Of a DNA stretch of 7,990 nucleotides, positions 1 through 6,190 are shown piece by piece (position 1 is the stretch's first letter; the number at the start of each line of letters is the position of its first letter). The DNA comes from Tannerellaceae bacterium (lineage in GTDB: Bacteria > Bacteroidota > Bacteroidia > Bacteroidales > Tannerellaceae). The translations under genes were made by a program, and so were the position numbers. The notes beneath the pieces were generated by a model, which was not told the origin of the DNA, did no database searches, and saw only the letters and a program-made list of their open reading frames with translations. The DNA lies in assembly GCA_031284275.1 (NCBI GenBank), contig JAITAD010000041.1, positions 1 to 7,990 on the forward strand, read 5' to 3'.

Positions 1-35
1 GGTTCGTCCGTAAATTGACGGACACTGCGACGCTG

Positions 36-333
36 GCAAATCAGTTGTCTCTATCCCCTTTTTTCACCCTAAGTTAGCCCCCTGCGGCCAACCCCCCGCC
101 CCAGTCCCTGCTTGATACCTGACCGACGACCACCCGAACAACCCGCCCCCAGGCGCGCCCGCGGGGGGGGCCCGGGGCCGCGGGGCCACCGGTGCCGCCA
201 ACCACCGCGCGGCGAATATGGGGACGGGAGGTAGGGTGGATGTCGGGAAGGGAAGAAGCGGGCACATGGGAGGGGGATTGGCCGCAGGTGGCTAATTTAC
301 GGTGGAAAAAGGGGATAGAGACAACTGATTTGC
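36..333. repeat. Large imperfect inverted repeat, ~115-bp arms, GC-rich tip
   Basis: The outer arms, 36-95 and 272-333, match over about 60 bp with only about five differences when one is reverse-complemented; for example AGAGACAACTGATTTGC at 317-333 is mirrored at 36-52. The inner arms, roughly 96-150 and 220-271, still align but at only about 70% identity with small gaps. The tip (about 151-219) is nearly all G and C and includes runs of eight, four and four G at 163-170, 174-177 and 182-185. Such a structure could form a cruciform in DNA or a long hairpin in RNA from either strand. A role in termination or chromosome structure is inference. No transposase or target-site duplication is visible, so it is not called a mobile element. 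Confidence 0.85.
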
Positions 334-382
334 GGCGACGAAAGGAGGGGGAGGTGGCTGATTTGCGGAAGTGAAAGAGGGG
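284..382. repeat. Three 33-bp degenerate tandem repeats
   Basis: Units lie at 284-316, 317-349 and 350-382 with an exact 33-bp period. The shared core CTGATTTGCGG starts at 325 and 358, with a variant (CTAATTTACGG) at 292. Each core is followed by a purine-rich tail, roughly GAAAGGAGGGG. Units one and two form part of the right arm of the large inverted repeat and have counterparts on the opposite strand at 36-85. There are no unique spacers between units, so this is not a CRISPR array. In RNA from the minus-strand genes each unit would read as a C/U-rich stretch followed by CCGCAAATCAG. Confidence 0.75.
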
Positions 383-427
383 TGGTAGCATGGGGGACAT
401 AGGGCTTTTCGTCTTGAAAGGGCAATA

Positions 428-1492
428 TCAGTCGAGGAAAGAACGGAGGAAACTGATTTGGGATTCGGTTTCTTTCCATTCTCCGGCAGGGGTGGAGTCG
501 GGCAAAAGGAGGCTGCCGACGTACATGGCGAGTTTCGTCGAGAGAAACTCCATACACCTCAGATTTAAGTGTATTTCGCTTCGCCCTTCCGGCGAGAGGT
601 AACCGACGAAACCGGAGTAGTAGCGACGATCATATCCCTCGCGATCGATGATGAACCGGTAGGCGTCTTCGCAGGGGAGACCGCATACGATGGGGGTAGG
701 GTACAAGGCTTTGAGCAGGTCGCCGATGCAGTCACGGTCGGGAAGGGTGAAAGGGAAGTCGGCCTTGAGGTAGGCAACGTTCCCGACGGGAACAGCACGA
801 GGTGGTTCATTACGCCATTCCAGACCTGTGGCCTGTAACCGGACTTGCACACAATCGGCTATCATCTGCTGCTCATCACAAATCCTTTCCGTCCACACAG
901 GAGGGACGAGGCCGTTAATCAGGGGCTGTTCGCCTCCAACGGCCGAGACTTGCCAATCGTCTCCTTCCCCGAAAAGGAAAGGGAGGGGGGAACAACCCAA
1001 CCACGTCCCGCTGTACGGCGTGTGTACAAGGTAGACACAGGAGCGGGGATTACGGTAACAGGCTTTGAGGAATAACAACGAAGGAGAGAAACCGGCAGGC
1101 TTCTCCATCTCAACACGACGACTTAACATCAGCGTATCCATAACGCCTTCGCGGATGGGGGTGATGAAGCGGCGAAAACGTTTAGGGTAATTGGTAGTGA
1201 TGCGTGTGAATGGGTATTCTCCGTCGGGTGCAGGAAAAGCTTCTTCGGGGATAGCCAACTCGTATTCTTGCGCCTGCATACAGATGATGGGACACTCTTC
1301 GGAAGCAAAGAAAGGCGCCATCACAAAGCCTTCTTTTCCGTTCAGTTCGGCCGGATCGCAAGTGGTGAAGATAGCGTCGTGGCCGACAGCCGTGAGGCGC
1401 AGGACATCTTCGTCGGGGAGATGCCGCACGGCGATGCCGTATCCGTTTCGGATGGCCGTGTCTATGGCCAGAAATCCTTCGATGTCTCCCAT
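428..1492 (-). CDS. menF: Isochorismate synthase-like chorismate-binding enzyme
   Basis: This 354-residue protein belongs to the chorismate-binding family (MenF/EntC type), which converts chorismate to isochorismate in the cytoplasm as the first committed step of menaquinone or siderophore synthesis. The C-terminal half carries the family pattern: GTWLGCSP (162-169), a DEQQ segment whose E207 matches the catalytic glutamate, the GNVAYLKADF segment (237-246), YPTPIVCGLP (264-273), EGYDRRYYSGFVGYLS (285-300) and GEWKET near the end. Two sites depart from the family. The usual KVVLSR is TLMLSR (T120), so the general-base lysine seems absent, and the usual ALAGT is AVGGE (184-188). The start ATG follows the stop of the upstream fusion gene after one TTT codon, in the same frame. 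No menD, menB, menC or menE follows within the window. Family assignment is firm; activity is uncertain. Confidence 0.85.
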   Translation of the reverse strand: MGDIEGFLAIDTAIRNGYGIAVRHLPDEDVLRLTAVGHDAIFTTCDPAELNGKEGFVMAPFFASEECPIICMQAQEYELAIPEEAFPAPDGEYPFTRITTNYPKRFRRFITPIREGVMDTLMLSRRVEMEKPAGFSPSLLFLKACYRNPRSCVYLVHTPYSGTWLGCSPLPFLFGEGDDWQVSAVGGEQPLINGLVPPVWTERICDEQQMIADCVQVRLQATGLEWRNEPPRAVPVGNVAYLKADFPFTLPDRDCIGDLLKALYPTPIVCGLPCEDAYRFIIDREGYDRRYYSGFVGYLSPEGRSEIHLNLRCMEFLSTKLAMYVGSLLLPDSTPAGEWKETESQISFLRSFLD

Positions 1493-1495
1493 AAA

Positions 1496-2725
1496 CTACT
1501 TTTTCTTGATCACACAATTGACGACCCGAACGGAGGAGACGAGCTTGTCGGTAGAAGTATAGACATTCACGTCCCAGACATGGGACGATCGCCCCTGATG
1601 CAAGATGGTGGCCACCGCCCGGACGGTGTCTCCTTCGGAGGCGGAGGAGAGGTGGTTGCCGCTGACCTGCATACCGACAATCATCTCGTCGGGCTTCCCG
1701 ATAATCATGGACCCCAGTCCGGCCACCGTCTCGGCCAATGCAAGGGTGGCGCCGCCATGCAGGATGCCGAAGGGTTGGCGTGTCCGCTCATCGACGGGCA
1801 TGGTCGCTTCGACACGTCCCGTCGAAGCGTAGGTATATTGTATGCCCAGATTACCCATGAGGGCGTGTTTCGCACGGGCATTCAGTATGTTGAGGGGCAC
1901 TTGCTCGGTGCGGAGTTCGGACATGATGTGCTGCTCTATGGCAACGGCTACACCCTCTTCTCCGTTCGAGAGGGTGATGAAATCGGCGCAACGTTTGACG
2001 GCATCCGCAGCGTTGGCCATGGCAATACCTGTTCCTGCCAATTGCAGCATGGGGATATCGCATACCCCGTCGCCGACGGCCATAATTTCTTCCCTATCCA
2101 ATCCCATGTGGTCTTTGAGAAAAGCCAGAGCATCGCCTTTATTGACCGAAGGGGGCACAAACTCCAGAAAGAAAGCTTCCGAGGGGAAGACGTCCGCCGC
2201 TCCCGCCAGACGTTTACTCCAACGGTCGGACATCTCGGCAAGGGCTTCCTTTTGTCCGGTGACGACACATTCATGCGGAGCATAGTCGCCCAAAACGGCA
2301 AAGTCGTCTACCTTGCATACTTTCATGCCGTTGAGATGGGATTCGGCGACAATATGTTCGTTGTCGGGAGCGTCCGTTACCAGCGTATCGTCGCGGTAGA
2401 CAAACGTCGAGCAACCATATTTGCGGGCGGCTTTGTGGAGCTGCGTCACCATCTGCGCTTCGATACGGCGGTCCAACAACGATTCGCCGGTTTTGGCATT
2501 GACAATCTGCCCACCGTTGTAGGCCATGAGGAAACCGCCGAACTTATTCAGTTCCAATCGCTCGGCCAATGGCCACAAACCGTGCATCGGCCGCCCCGAA
2601 GCCAAAGCCACCCGCACGCCCAACTGCTGCATCTTGAGCAGGGCTGTCTGCGTCCCCGAAGTCATCACTTTTTCGTCGGTCAGCAGGGTACCGTCTACGT
2701 CCAATACCAACAATTTACATTTCAT
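1496..2725 (-). CDS. HAD (Cof-type) hydrolase fused to hotdog thioesterase
   Basis: The 409-residue protein has two domains. Residues 1-265 are a Cof-type HAD phosphatase: DVDGT with nucleophile D9 and D11, SGR at 43-45, K196, and a metal-binding GDGVCD (218-223) in which the usual asparagine is cysteine. Residues about 275-409 are a complete hotdog thioesterase of the PaaI/EntH/YdiI type, with FGILHGGATLALAET (319-333); H323 and E332 match the active-site His and Glu. The thioesterase part is about the length of a free-standing YdiI/MenI (about 136 residues). That family hydrolyses aryl-CoA thioesters, including DHNA-CoA in menaquinone synthesis, and the menF-like gene next door supports that role here. 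The substrate of the HAD half cannot be told from sequence. The gene starts 12 bp after DUF4293 and ends with TAG three bases before menF. Confidence 0.88.
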   Translation of the reverse strand: MKCKLLVLDVDGTLLTDEKVMTSGTQTALLKMQQLGVRVALASGRPMHGLWPLAERLELNKFGGFLMAYNGGQIVNAKTGESLLDRRIEAQMVTQLHKAARKYGCSTFVYRDDTLVTDAPDNEHIVAESHLNGMKVCKVDDFAVLGDYAPHECVVTGQKEALAEMSDRWSKRLAGAADVFPSEAFFLEFVPPSVNKGDALAFLKDHMGLDREEIMAVGDGVCDIPMLQLAGTGIAMANAADAVKRCADFITLSNGEEGVAVAIEQHIMSELRTEQVPLNILNARAKHALMGNLGIQYTYASTGRVEATMPVDERTRQPFGILHGGATLALAETVAGLGSMIIGKPDEMIVGMQVSGNHLSSASEGDTVRAVATILHQGRSSHVWDVNVYTSTDKLVSSVRVVNCVIKKK

Positions 2726-2737
2726 CGGAACAGAACG

Positions 2738-3202
2738 CTAACGCAGGCGATTCAACGAACGTATCAGGGTTTCGTCTGCCCCGATGTTACGGATGGCCAG
2801 ATAATCCAACACCAACGAGACGAGGGGCAGGGCAAGGGCAAACTTGATATTCAGCACGGCTTCCGGATGCTGCCCTTTGACGACATGGAAGAAGAAAAAG
2901 AGGAAAAAGGCATAAAAGCCGATCATCAGACAACCGTTGAAGACGCATAGTCGTATCTGCCTCATCCTTGTCTTAAAAAGGAAGACTGTCACCAAGGCAA
3001 GCACGGCTATGAGCGCCGCAAGGAGGGCAAAACCCCAAGTAGAATAAACCGACGCCTGTTCACCGAAAGCTTCCCGCACTCCCGTCACGCTCCACACATA
3101 GGCCTGCCCGTCGGAAAAGATTATGCCGAGGGGGAAAAAGAAAACGGCGGTCATGAGGGCCGCTATCAGGAGGAGGTAGACGGTCTGTATGCGCTGTAAC
3201 AC
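2738..3202 (-). CDS. DUF4293 family inner-membrane protein
   Basis: The 154-residue protein begins MLQRIQTVYLLL and ends LDYLAIRNIGADETLIRSLNRLR, both typical of the Bacteroidota DUF4293 family, whose function is unknown. Four membrane segments are visible at roughly 8-29, 56-77, 86-108 and 119-138, with a short loop of charged residues (KTRMRQIR) between the second and third. The start codon is GTG at 3200-3202; it places the protein start where the family normally begins, and no nearby ATG fits. It lies nine bases downstream of the omega-subunit gene and twelve upstream of the HAD fusion, consistent with one transcript. Length matches the family, with no sign of damage. Confidence 0.9.
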   Translation of the reverse strand: MLQRIQTVYLLLIAALMTAVFFFPLGIIFSDGQAYVWSVTGVREAFGEQASVYSTWGFALLAALIAVLALVTVFLFKTRMRQIRLCVFNGCLMIGFYAFFLFFFFHVVKGQHPEAVLNIKFALALPLVSLVLDYLAIRNIGADETLIRSLNRLR

Positions 3203-3211
3203 GAGCGGATG

Positions 3212-3544
3212 TTAAAGGTTGTCCTTTTCTTTCGTCGGGTTCTTGAAATAGAGCTTGCCGTCTATCAGTTCCTGAGTGGCTATCAGAGTAGGTTTGGGCA
3301 GCCTTTCATAGAAACGGGATATCTCTATCTGTTCGCGATTCTCAAAAACTTCGTCCAGATTTTCGCTGTAAGAGACGAACTCTTGCAGTTTCTTCTCCAA
3401 ATCGTGCTTCATCTCCCCGCTGATCTGGTTGGCACGTTTGGCGATGATCTTGACGGTTTCATAGACGTTACCCGTTTCCTGAGCAAGGAGCATCATGTCT
3501 CGGGTTATCGTGTTCGTCGGGGCGTTCAATCGTTTGTAATCCAT
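3212..3544 (-). CDS. rpoZ: DNA-directed RNA polymerase omega subunit (Bacteroidota type)
   Basis: The 110-residue protein matches the RpoZ/Rpb6-like omega subunit found in Bacteroidota. Omega sits at the base of RNA polymerase and helps assemble and stabilise the beta-prime subunit. The conserved helix NVYETVKIIAKRANQIS lies at residues 26-42 and the second conserved block KPTLIATQELIDGKLYF at 84-100, corresponding to the K.T..A..E...GK pattern of the family. Between them is a charged helix (45-78) typical of the Bacteroidota version. The gene begins 30 bp after the bamD stop and ends nine bases before DUF4293. No separate promoter element is seen in front of it, so co-transcription with bamD is likely. 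Confidence 0.9.
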   Translation of the reverse strand: MDYKRLNAPTNTITRDMMLLAQETGNVYETVKIIAKRANQISGEMKHDLEKKLQEFVSYSENLDEVFENREQIEISRFYERLPKPTLIATQELIDGKLYFKNPTKEKDNL

Positions 3545-3574
3545 CGTCTATCGGTATTGAGGTTTGTATTTGTT

Positions 3575-4381
3575 TTAATAGTTGCCGGCGATGTGTCGGG
3601 AAACATGGTCGTAGAAACGCTGTACCTGCCGGAGGTATTTCCCTTCAGGGAACTCATTGATATAATTGTAATATTCGTCTACCACCTCCCGATAGCGACT
3701 TTGCAGGAGTTCGTCTACACTGACGAGCGCCAATTCATACTTGGACCGGATGATACAGTAAAGGAACTCTTCCCGATATTGGGTGTAAGGATAGTTTTTG
3801 AGGGCATTCCGTGCTGTTATAACGCAGGAGAGGTAATTATTGCCCATGTAAGTGCCCAGATTGTAGTACAGGCGCGTGGCCAGCAACTCTTTGTAAGCCA
3901 ACTTTTCCTGCAACTCGAACAGCAGGTTTTGTACCGACTTCGCCCGCTCGCTCTGCGGATAGTATTCCAGATAGAGTTGCAACTGTTCGATGGCTTTGTA
4001 GGTCTGGGATTGATCCAGTCGGGGGTCCGCCGAATCAAGGTACAGCCCGTAAGCCGAATAGTAACGGGACAACTCGGCAAACTCTCCGTTGGGGTAGGTG
4101 TTGTAGCAGGTGCCGAAATACTGCGAGGCGGCCTGATAGTCTTGCATCCCGTAATAGGACTGCGCCAGCAGGTAGAGCGATTCTTCGGCGTTGGCCGATC
4201 CTTTGAAGACGGTATACAGCTCTTCCAAGAGGGATACCGCTTTGGCGTACTGTCCGGCATTGTAATACTTCTTCGCATAGGAGTACTTATACTCCGAATC
4301 CGAGCTTTTCAACACCTTATTGTACTCTCCACAAGCGGAAAGCAGGACAACGGCGGCCAATGCAAAGAAGACCTTCCTCAT
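3575..4381 (-). CDS. bamD: Outer membrane protein assembly lipoprotein BamD
   Basis: BamD is the periplasmic TPR lipoprotein of the BAM complex that inserts beta-barrel proteins into the outer membrane with BamA. The 268-residue protein starts MRKVFFALAAVVLLSAC; this is a lipoprotein signal with lipobox LSAC and lipidated Cys17. Several TPR-like helix pairs follow, such as YAKKYYNAGQYAKAVSLLEEL, EESLYLLAQSYYGMQDYQAASQYF and YKAIEQLQLYLEYYPQSERA. The open frame continues 19 codons further upstream to 4438, but the ATG at 4381 is preferred because it begins a proper signal peptide and because a TAnnTTTG promoter element lies inside the longer version. The gene is 30 bp upstream of rpoZ and probably leads that transcript. 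Length is normal for Bacteroidales BamD. Confidence 0.92.
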   Translation of the reverse strand: MRKVFFALAAVVLLSACGEYNKVLKSSDSEYKYSYAKKYYNAGQYAKAVSLLEELYTVFKGSANAEESLYLLAQSYYGMQDYQAASQYFGTCYNTYPNGEFAELSRYYSAYGLYLDSADPRLDQSQTYKAIEQLQLYLEYYPQSERAKSVQNLLFELQEKLAYKELLATRLYYNLGTYMGNNYLSCVITARNALKNYPYTQYREEFLYCIIRSKYELALVSVDELLQSRYREVVDEYYNYINEFPEGKYLRQVQRFYDHVSRHIAGNY

Positions 4382-4398
4382 CGTAACAACTGAGCGTA

Positions 4399-4406
4399 CA
4401 AAAGTA
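4399..4406 (-). promoter_or_regulatory. Promoter -7 element (TACTTTTG) for bamD
   Basis: On the minus strand this reads TACTTTTG, a perfect match to the Bacteroidota sigma-A -7 consensus TAnnTTTG. It lies 18 bp upstream of the bamD ATG, implying a very short 5' leader of roughly 10-15 bases. The -33 region is weak: a TTG is present but at a shorter spacing than the usual 19-21 bp. A chance match to six fixed bases would occur about twice per strand in a window this size. Both perfect minus-strand matches I found sit immediately before gene starts, which favours function. Confidence 0.6.
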
Positions 4407-4446
4407 AGCAATACCTTCAACTGATGAAGCCGGAACATGTTTTATT

Positions 4447-6060
4447 TCAAGAGGCAGGAATATGGAGTTTTTGCCCCGGGTAGAGGCGGGAGTTGTTGAG
4501 GTTATTGGCACGTTGCAGGGAGGTGACGGTCAGTCCGGGATATTTACGGGAGATGGAATAGAGGCTGTCGCCGGACTGCACGGTATAAGTGCGTCCGCCG
4601 GAAGATGGGGTGTGGACAACCTTGCCGGCGCCGACTGCCGGTGCGGAAACGGCAGGCTGTACACCTTGTCGGGCGAACCGGACTCCTCCGTTATTGACAT
4701 AGAGCGTCAGTCGTTTTCCTGCGGCGACACGGTTACTGCTCAACTCGTTCCATCGGCGGATATCCCGGGCGGAAACACCATAGCGGTTACCGATAAGGTG
4801 CAGGTTCTCTCCTGCTTTGGCCGTATGGACGATCTTTTCTCGCACGGCCGACTTGTTGGCTTCCAAGACGTTCAAGGGGATGCACAGGGCAAGCAGTTCT
4901 TCCATGCGGTGGGTATAGATGCTGTCTTCTATATCCACGAAGGAATATGCCGTGACGGCCGGCAGACGGAGTGCCGAGGGATGGATGTTACCAGGCACGA
5001 TGTCGCGCCGGTACTGGGGGTTGAGCATACGTATCAGCTCGATGTCCACTTTCAGGAGGTCGGTGACCTGCTCGAAATGCAGCATCTTGGTTACCATCAC
5101 AGTATCCGTCGCCAAAGGCAGGCCTGCCTTGACGGGGCAGATGTTGTGGGATTCATAGTAATTCATGATGTAGTTGGCGGCGATGAAGAGGGGGACGTAG
5201 GCGCGGGTTTCCCGAGGGAGGAAGGGGTAGATTTCCCAGAAGTCTTTCTTTCCGCCGGAACGGCGGATGGCTTTGTGCAGGTTACCGGATCCGCAGTTGA
5301 AAGAAGCTAACGCCAGATGCCAGTCGCCATACATGTCGTACATATCTTTGAAATAGCGACAGGCGGCTTCGGTGGACTTCACGGGGTCGCAACGTTCGTC
5401 CACGAGGCTGTTTATCTCCAGACCGTAGACTTTCCCCGTGGAGAGCATGAACTGCCAGAAGCCTCCTGCCCCGACGCGCGAAACGGCAAGGGGATTCAGG
5501 GCGCTTTCGACGATGGGCAGGTATTTCAACTCCTGGGGCAGGCCGTAACGTTCAAGTATCGGCTCTATGATGGGGAAATAGTAGTTTGCAGCGCCCAACA
5601 TGTAGCGGACGAGTTCTCCCCGTTTGCCGGCGTAGAAATCGATGTAACGCCTGACGGTTTCGTTGTAACTCATCGGTATCACCTGATGCAGGCTCTCCAA
5701 TCTCCGGCGGTAGACGGAGTCGGGGAAAATGAGGCTGACACCGTTTTCGGTACAATGCACGTCCGTTTCTGCAAAGTAACGGGCGAAACGGGAACGCATC
5801 AGGCTGTCAATCCTGGCATCCGTTCCTTCGCCGATAGGGAGATGGTCATCGGTAAGTATCCCCGCAGCGGGGATAGCGTCCATAGCAAAAAAATCTTCCC
5901 CTTCGACACCGGAGGCCTTTCCATCAGCCCGCTCAACCTCTTCTTCCAAATCACGCTCCAACTCCACGTCCCTTACCCGCTGCTGGGCGGAGAGCGCTTC
6001 TGCATACACGAACACGCAAACCAATCCGGCCATCCAATGCATCCAAATCCCTTTTCCCAT
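4447..6060 (-). CDS. mltD: MltD-type lytic transglycosylase with two LysM domains
   Basis: This enzyme cleaves the MurNAc-GlcNAc bond of peptidoglycan in the periplasm, leaving 1,6-anhydro ends. With the ATG at 6060 the protein has 537 residues. It begins with a signal peptide (MGKGIWMHWMAGLVCVFVYAEALSA), followed by an acidic low-complexity stretch (about 30-60). The SLT domain spans about 155-320, with catalytic E185 in YLPIVESALNPLAVSRVGAGGFWQF and the downstream motif LALASFNCGSGNL. Two LysM peptidoglycan-binding domains lie at about 411-455 and 490-535. The signal ends in A-x-A rather than a clear lipobox, so it may be soluble or weakly anchored. The frame extends 19 codons upstream to 6117, but that part contains the promoter and lacks a signal-like start. 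The stop is 65 bp before the bamD start. Confidence 0.92.
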   Translation of the reverse strand: MGKGIWMHWMAGLVCVFVYAEALSAQQRVRDVELERDLEEEVERADGKASGVEGEDFFAMDAIPAAGILTDDHLPIGEGTDARIDSLMRSRFARYFAETDVHCTENGVSLIFPDSVYRRRLESLHQVIPMSYNETVRRYIDFYAGKRGELVRYMLGAANYYFPIIEPILERYGLPQELKYLPIVESALNPLAVSRVGAGGFWQFMLSTGKVYGLEINSLVDERCDPVKSTEAACRYFKDMYDMYGDWHLALASFNCGSGNLHKAIRRSGGKKDFWEIYPFLPRETRAYVPLFIAANYIMNYYESHNICPVKAGLPLATDTVMVTKMLHFEQVTDLLKVDIELIRMLNPQYRRDIVPGNIHPSALRLPAVTAYSFVDIEDSIYTHRMEELLALCIPLNVLEANKSAVREKIVHTAKAGENLHLIGNRYGVSARDIRRWNELSSNRVAAGKRLTLYVNNGGVRFARQGVQPAVSAPAVGAGKVVHTPSSGGRTYTVQSGDSLYSISRKYPGLTVTSLQRANNLNNSRLYPGQKLHIPAS

Positions 6061-6068
6061 TCCAATCC

Positions 6069-6124
6069 AATTAGGTGGTCGAAAAAACGCCGCAAAGGTA
6101 GGAATATAATTTGACAACCTAATT
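6069..6124. promoter_or_regulatory. Inverted repeat flanking the mltD promoter, possible operator pair
   Basis: AATTAGGTGGTC at 6069-6080 and GACAACCTAATT at 6113-6124 are reverse complements at 11 of 12 positions. Their centres are 44 bp apart, about four helical turns. One arm covers the likely -33 region and the other lies in the leader just downstream of the predicted transcription start, with the -7 box between. This layout would suit a dimeric regulator binding two sites or looping DNA across the promoter. No regulator gene is nearby, so function is inference. Confidence 0.45.
6093..6100 (-). promoter_or_regulatory. Promoter -7 element (TACCTTTG) for mltD
   Basis: Read on the minus strand this is TACCTTTG, a perfect match to the Bacteroidota -7 consensus TAnnTTTG, 32 bp upstream of the chosen mltD ATG. 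Transcription would start near 6086, leaving a leader of roughly 25 bases. A GTTG lies upstream at a spacing a few bases shorter than the usual -33 position. Its location inside the longer possible reading frame is the main reason for choosing the start at 6060. Confidence 0.65.
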
Positions 6125-6129
6125 GCTTT

Positions 6130-6146
6130 ATATTCAAAACGAATAT
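6130..6146. repeat. Small perfect dyad upstream of the mltD promoter
   Basis: ATATTC (6130-6135) and GAATAT (6141-6146) form a perfect six-base dyad around AAAAC. It lies in an AT-rich stretch (about 6105-6180), some 30-50 bp upstream of the -7 box, where an activator or UP-like element could act. In AT-rich DNA such a dyad can arise by chance. Confidence 0.3.
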
Positions 6147-6190
6147 GGTTTAAGGTTTTATTTTGTAAATAATCTATCTGTTTCCTGCTC

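Larger units (their letters stand above)
1..427. other. Non-coding region downstream of the menF-like gene
   Basis: No credible gene is present. The short open frames here are arginine-, proline- and glycine-rich readings of skewed DNA. The stretch begins with a short hairpin (GTCCGT at 6-11 pairing with ACGGAC at 18-23). It then holds a large imperfect inverted repeat (36-333) with an extremely GC-rich tip at about 140-220, and three 33-bp tandem repeats (284-382). The plus strand is pyrimidine-rich up to about 150 and purine-rich from about 220 to 390. Since the minus-strand gene run ends at 428, this is where its transcript would terminate. The gene to the left is outside the window, so whether the region lies between convergent genes is unknown. 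Confidence 0.8.

Noticed and set aside
36..333. Insertion sequence or MITE ends
   Set aside because: No transposase and no flanking target duplication can be seen, and the similarity fades gradually inward, which is unlike a recent mobile element. A MITE-like origin cannot be fully excluded.
284..382. CRISPR array
   Set aside because: The 33-bp units are directly adjacent with no unique spacers, are degenerate, and no cas gene is present.
74..400. Minus-strand open frame of 108 codons within the inverted repeat
   Set aside because: It runs across the GC-only tip and gives an Arg/Gly/Pro/Val low-complexity peptide, so it is a composition artefact.
1268..2950. Plus-strand open frame of 560 codons opposite the HAD fusion and its neighbours
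   Set aside because: It is antisense to three well-supported genes, has no recognisable domain, and crosses gene boundaries. It is a shadow of GC-biased codon use.
3209..4393. Plus-strand open frame of 394 codons opposite rpoZ and bamD
   Set aside because: It is the antisense shadow of two clear genes, with no family resemblance and no promoter or start context.
4462..6114. Two long plus-strand open frames opposite mltD
   Set aside because: They mirror the mltD codons exactly over its length and show no conserved motif.
6061..6117. Upstream extension of mltD to the ATG at 6117
   Set aside because: The added 19 codons contain the promoter -7 element and the predicted transcription start, and they would bury the signal peptide.
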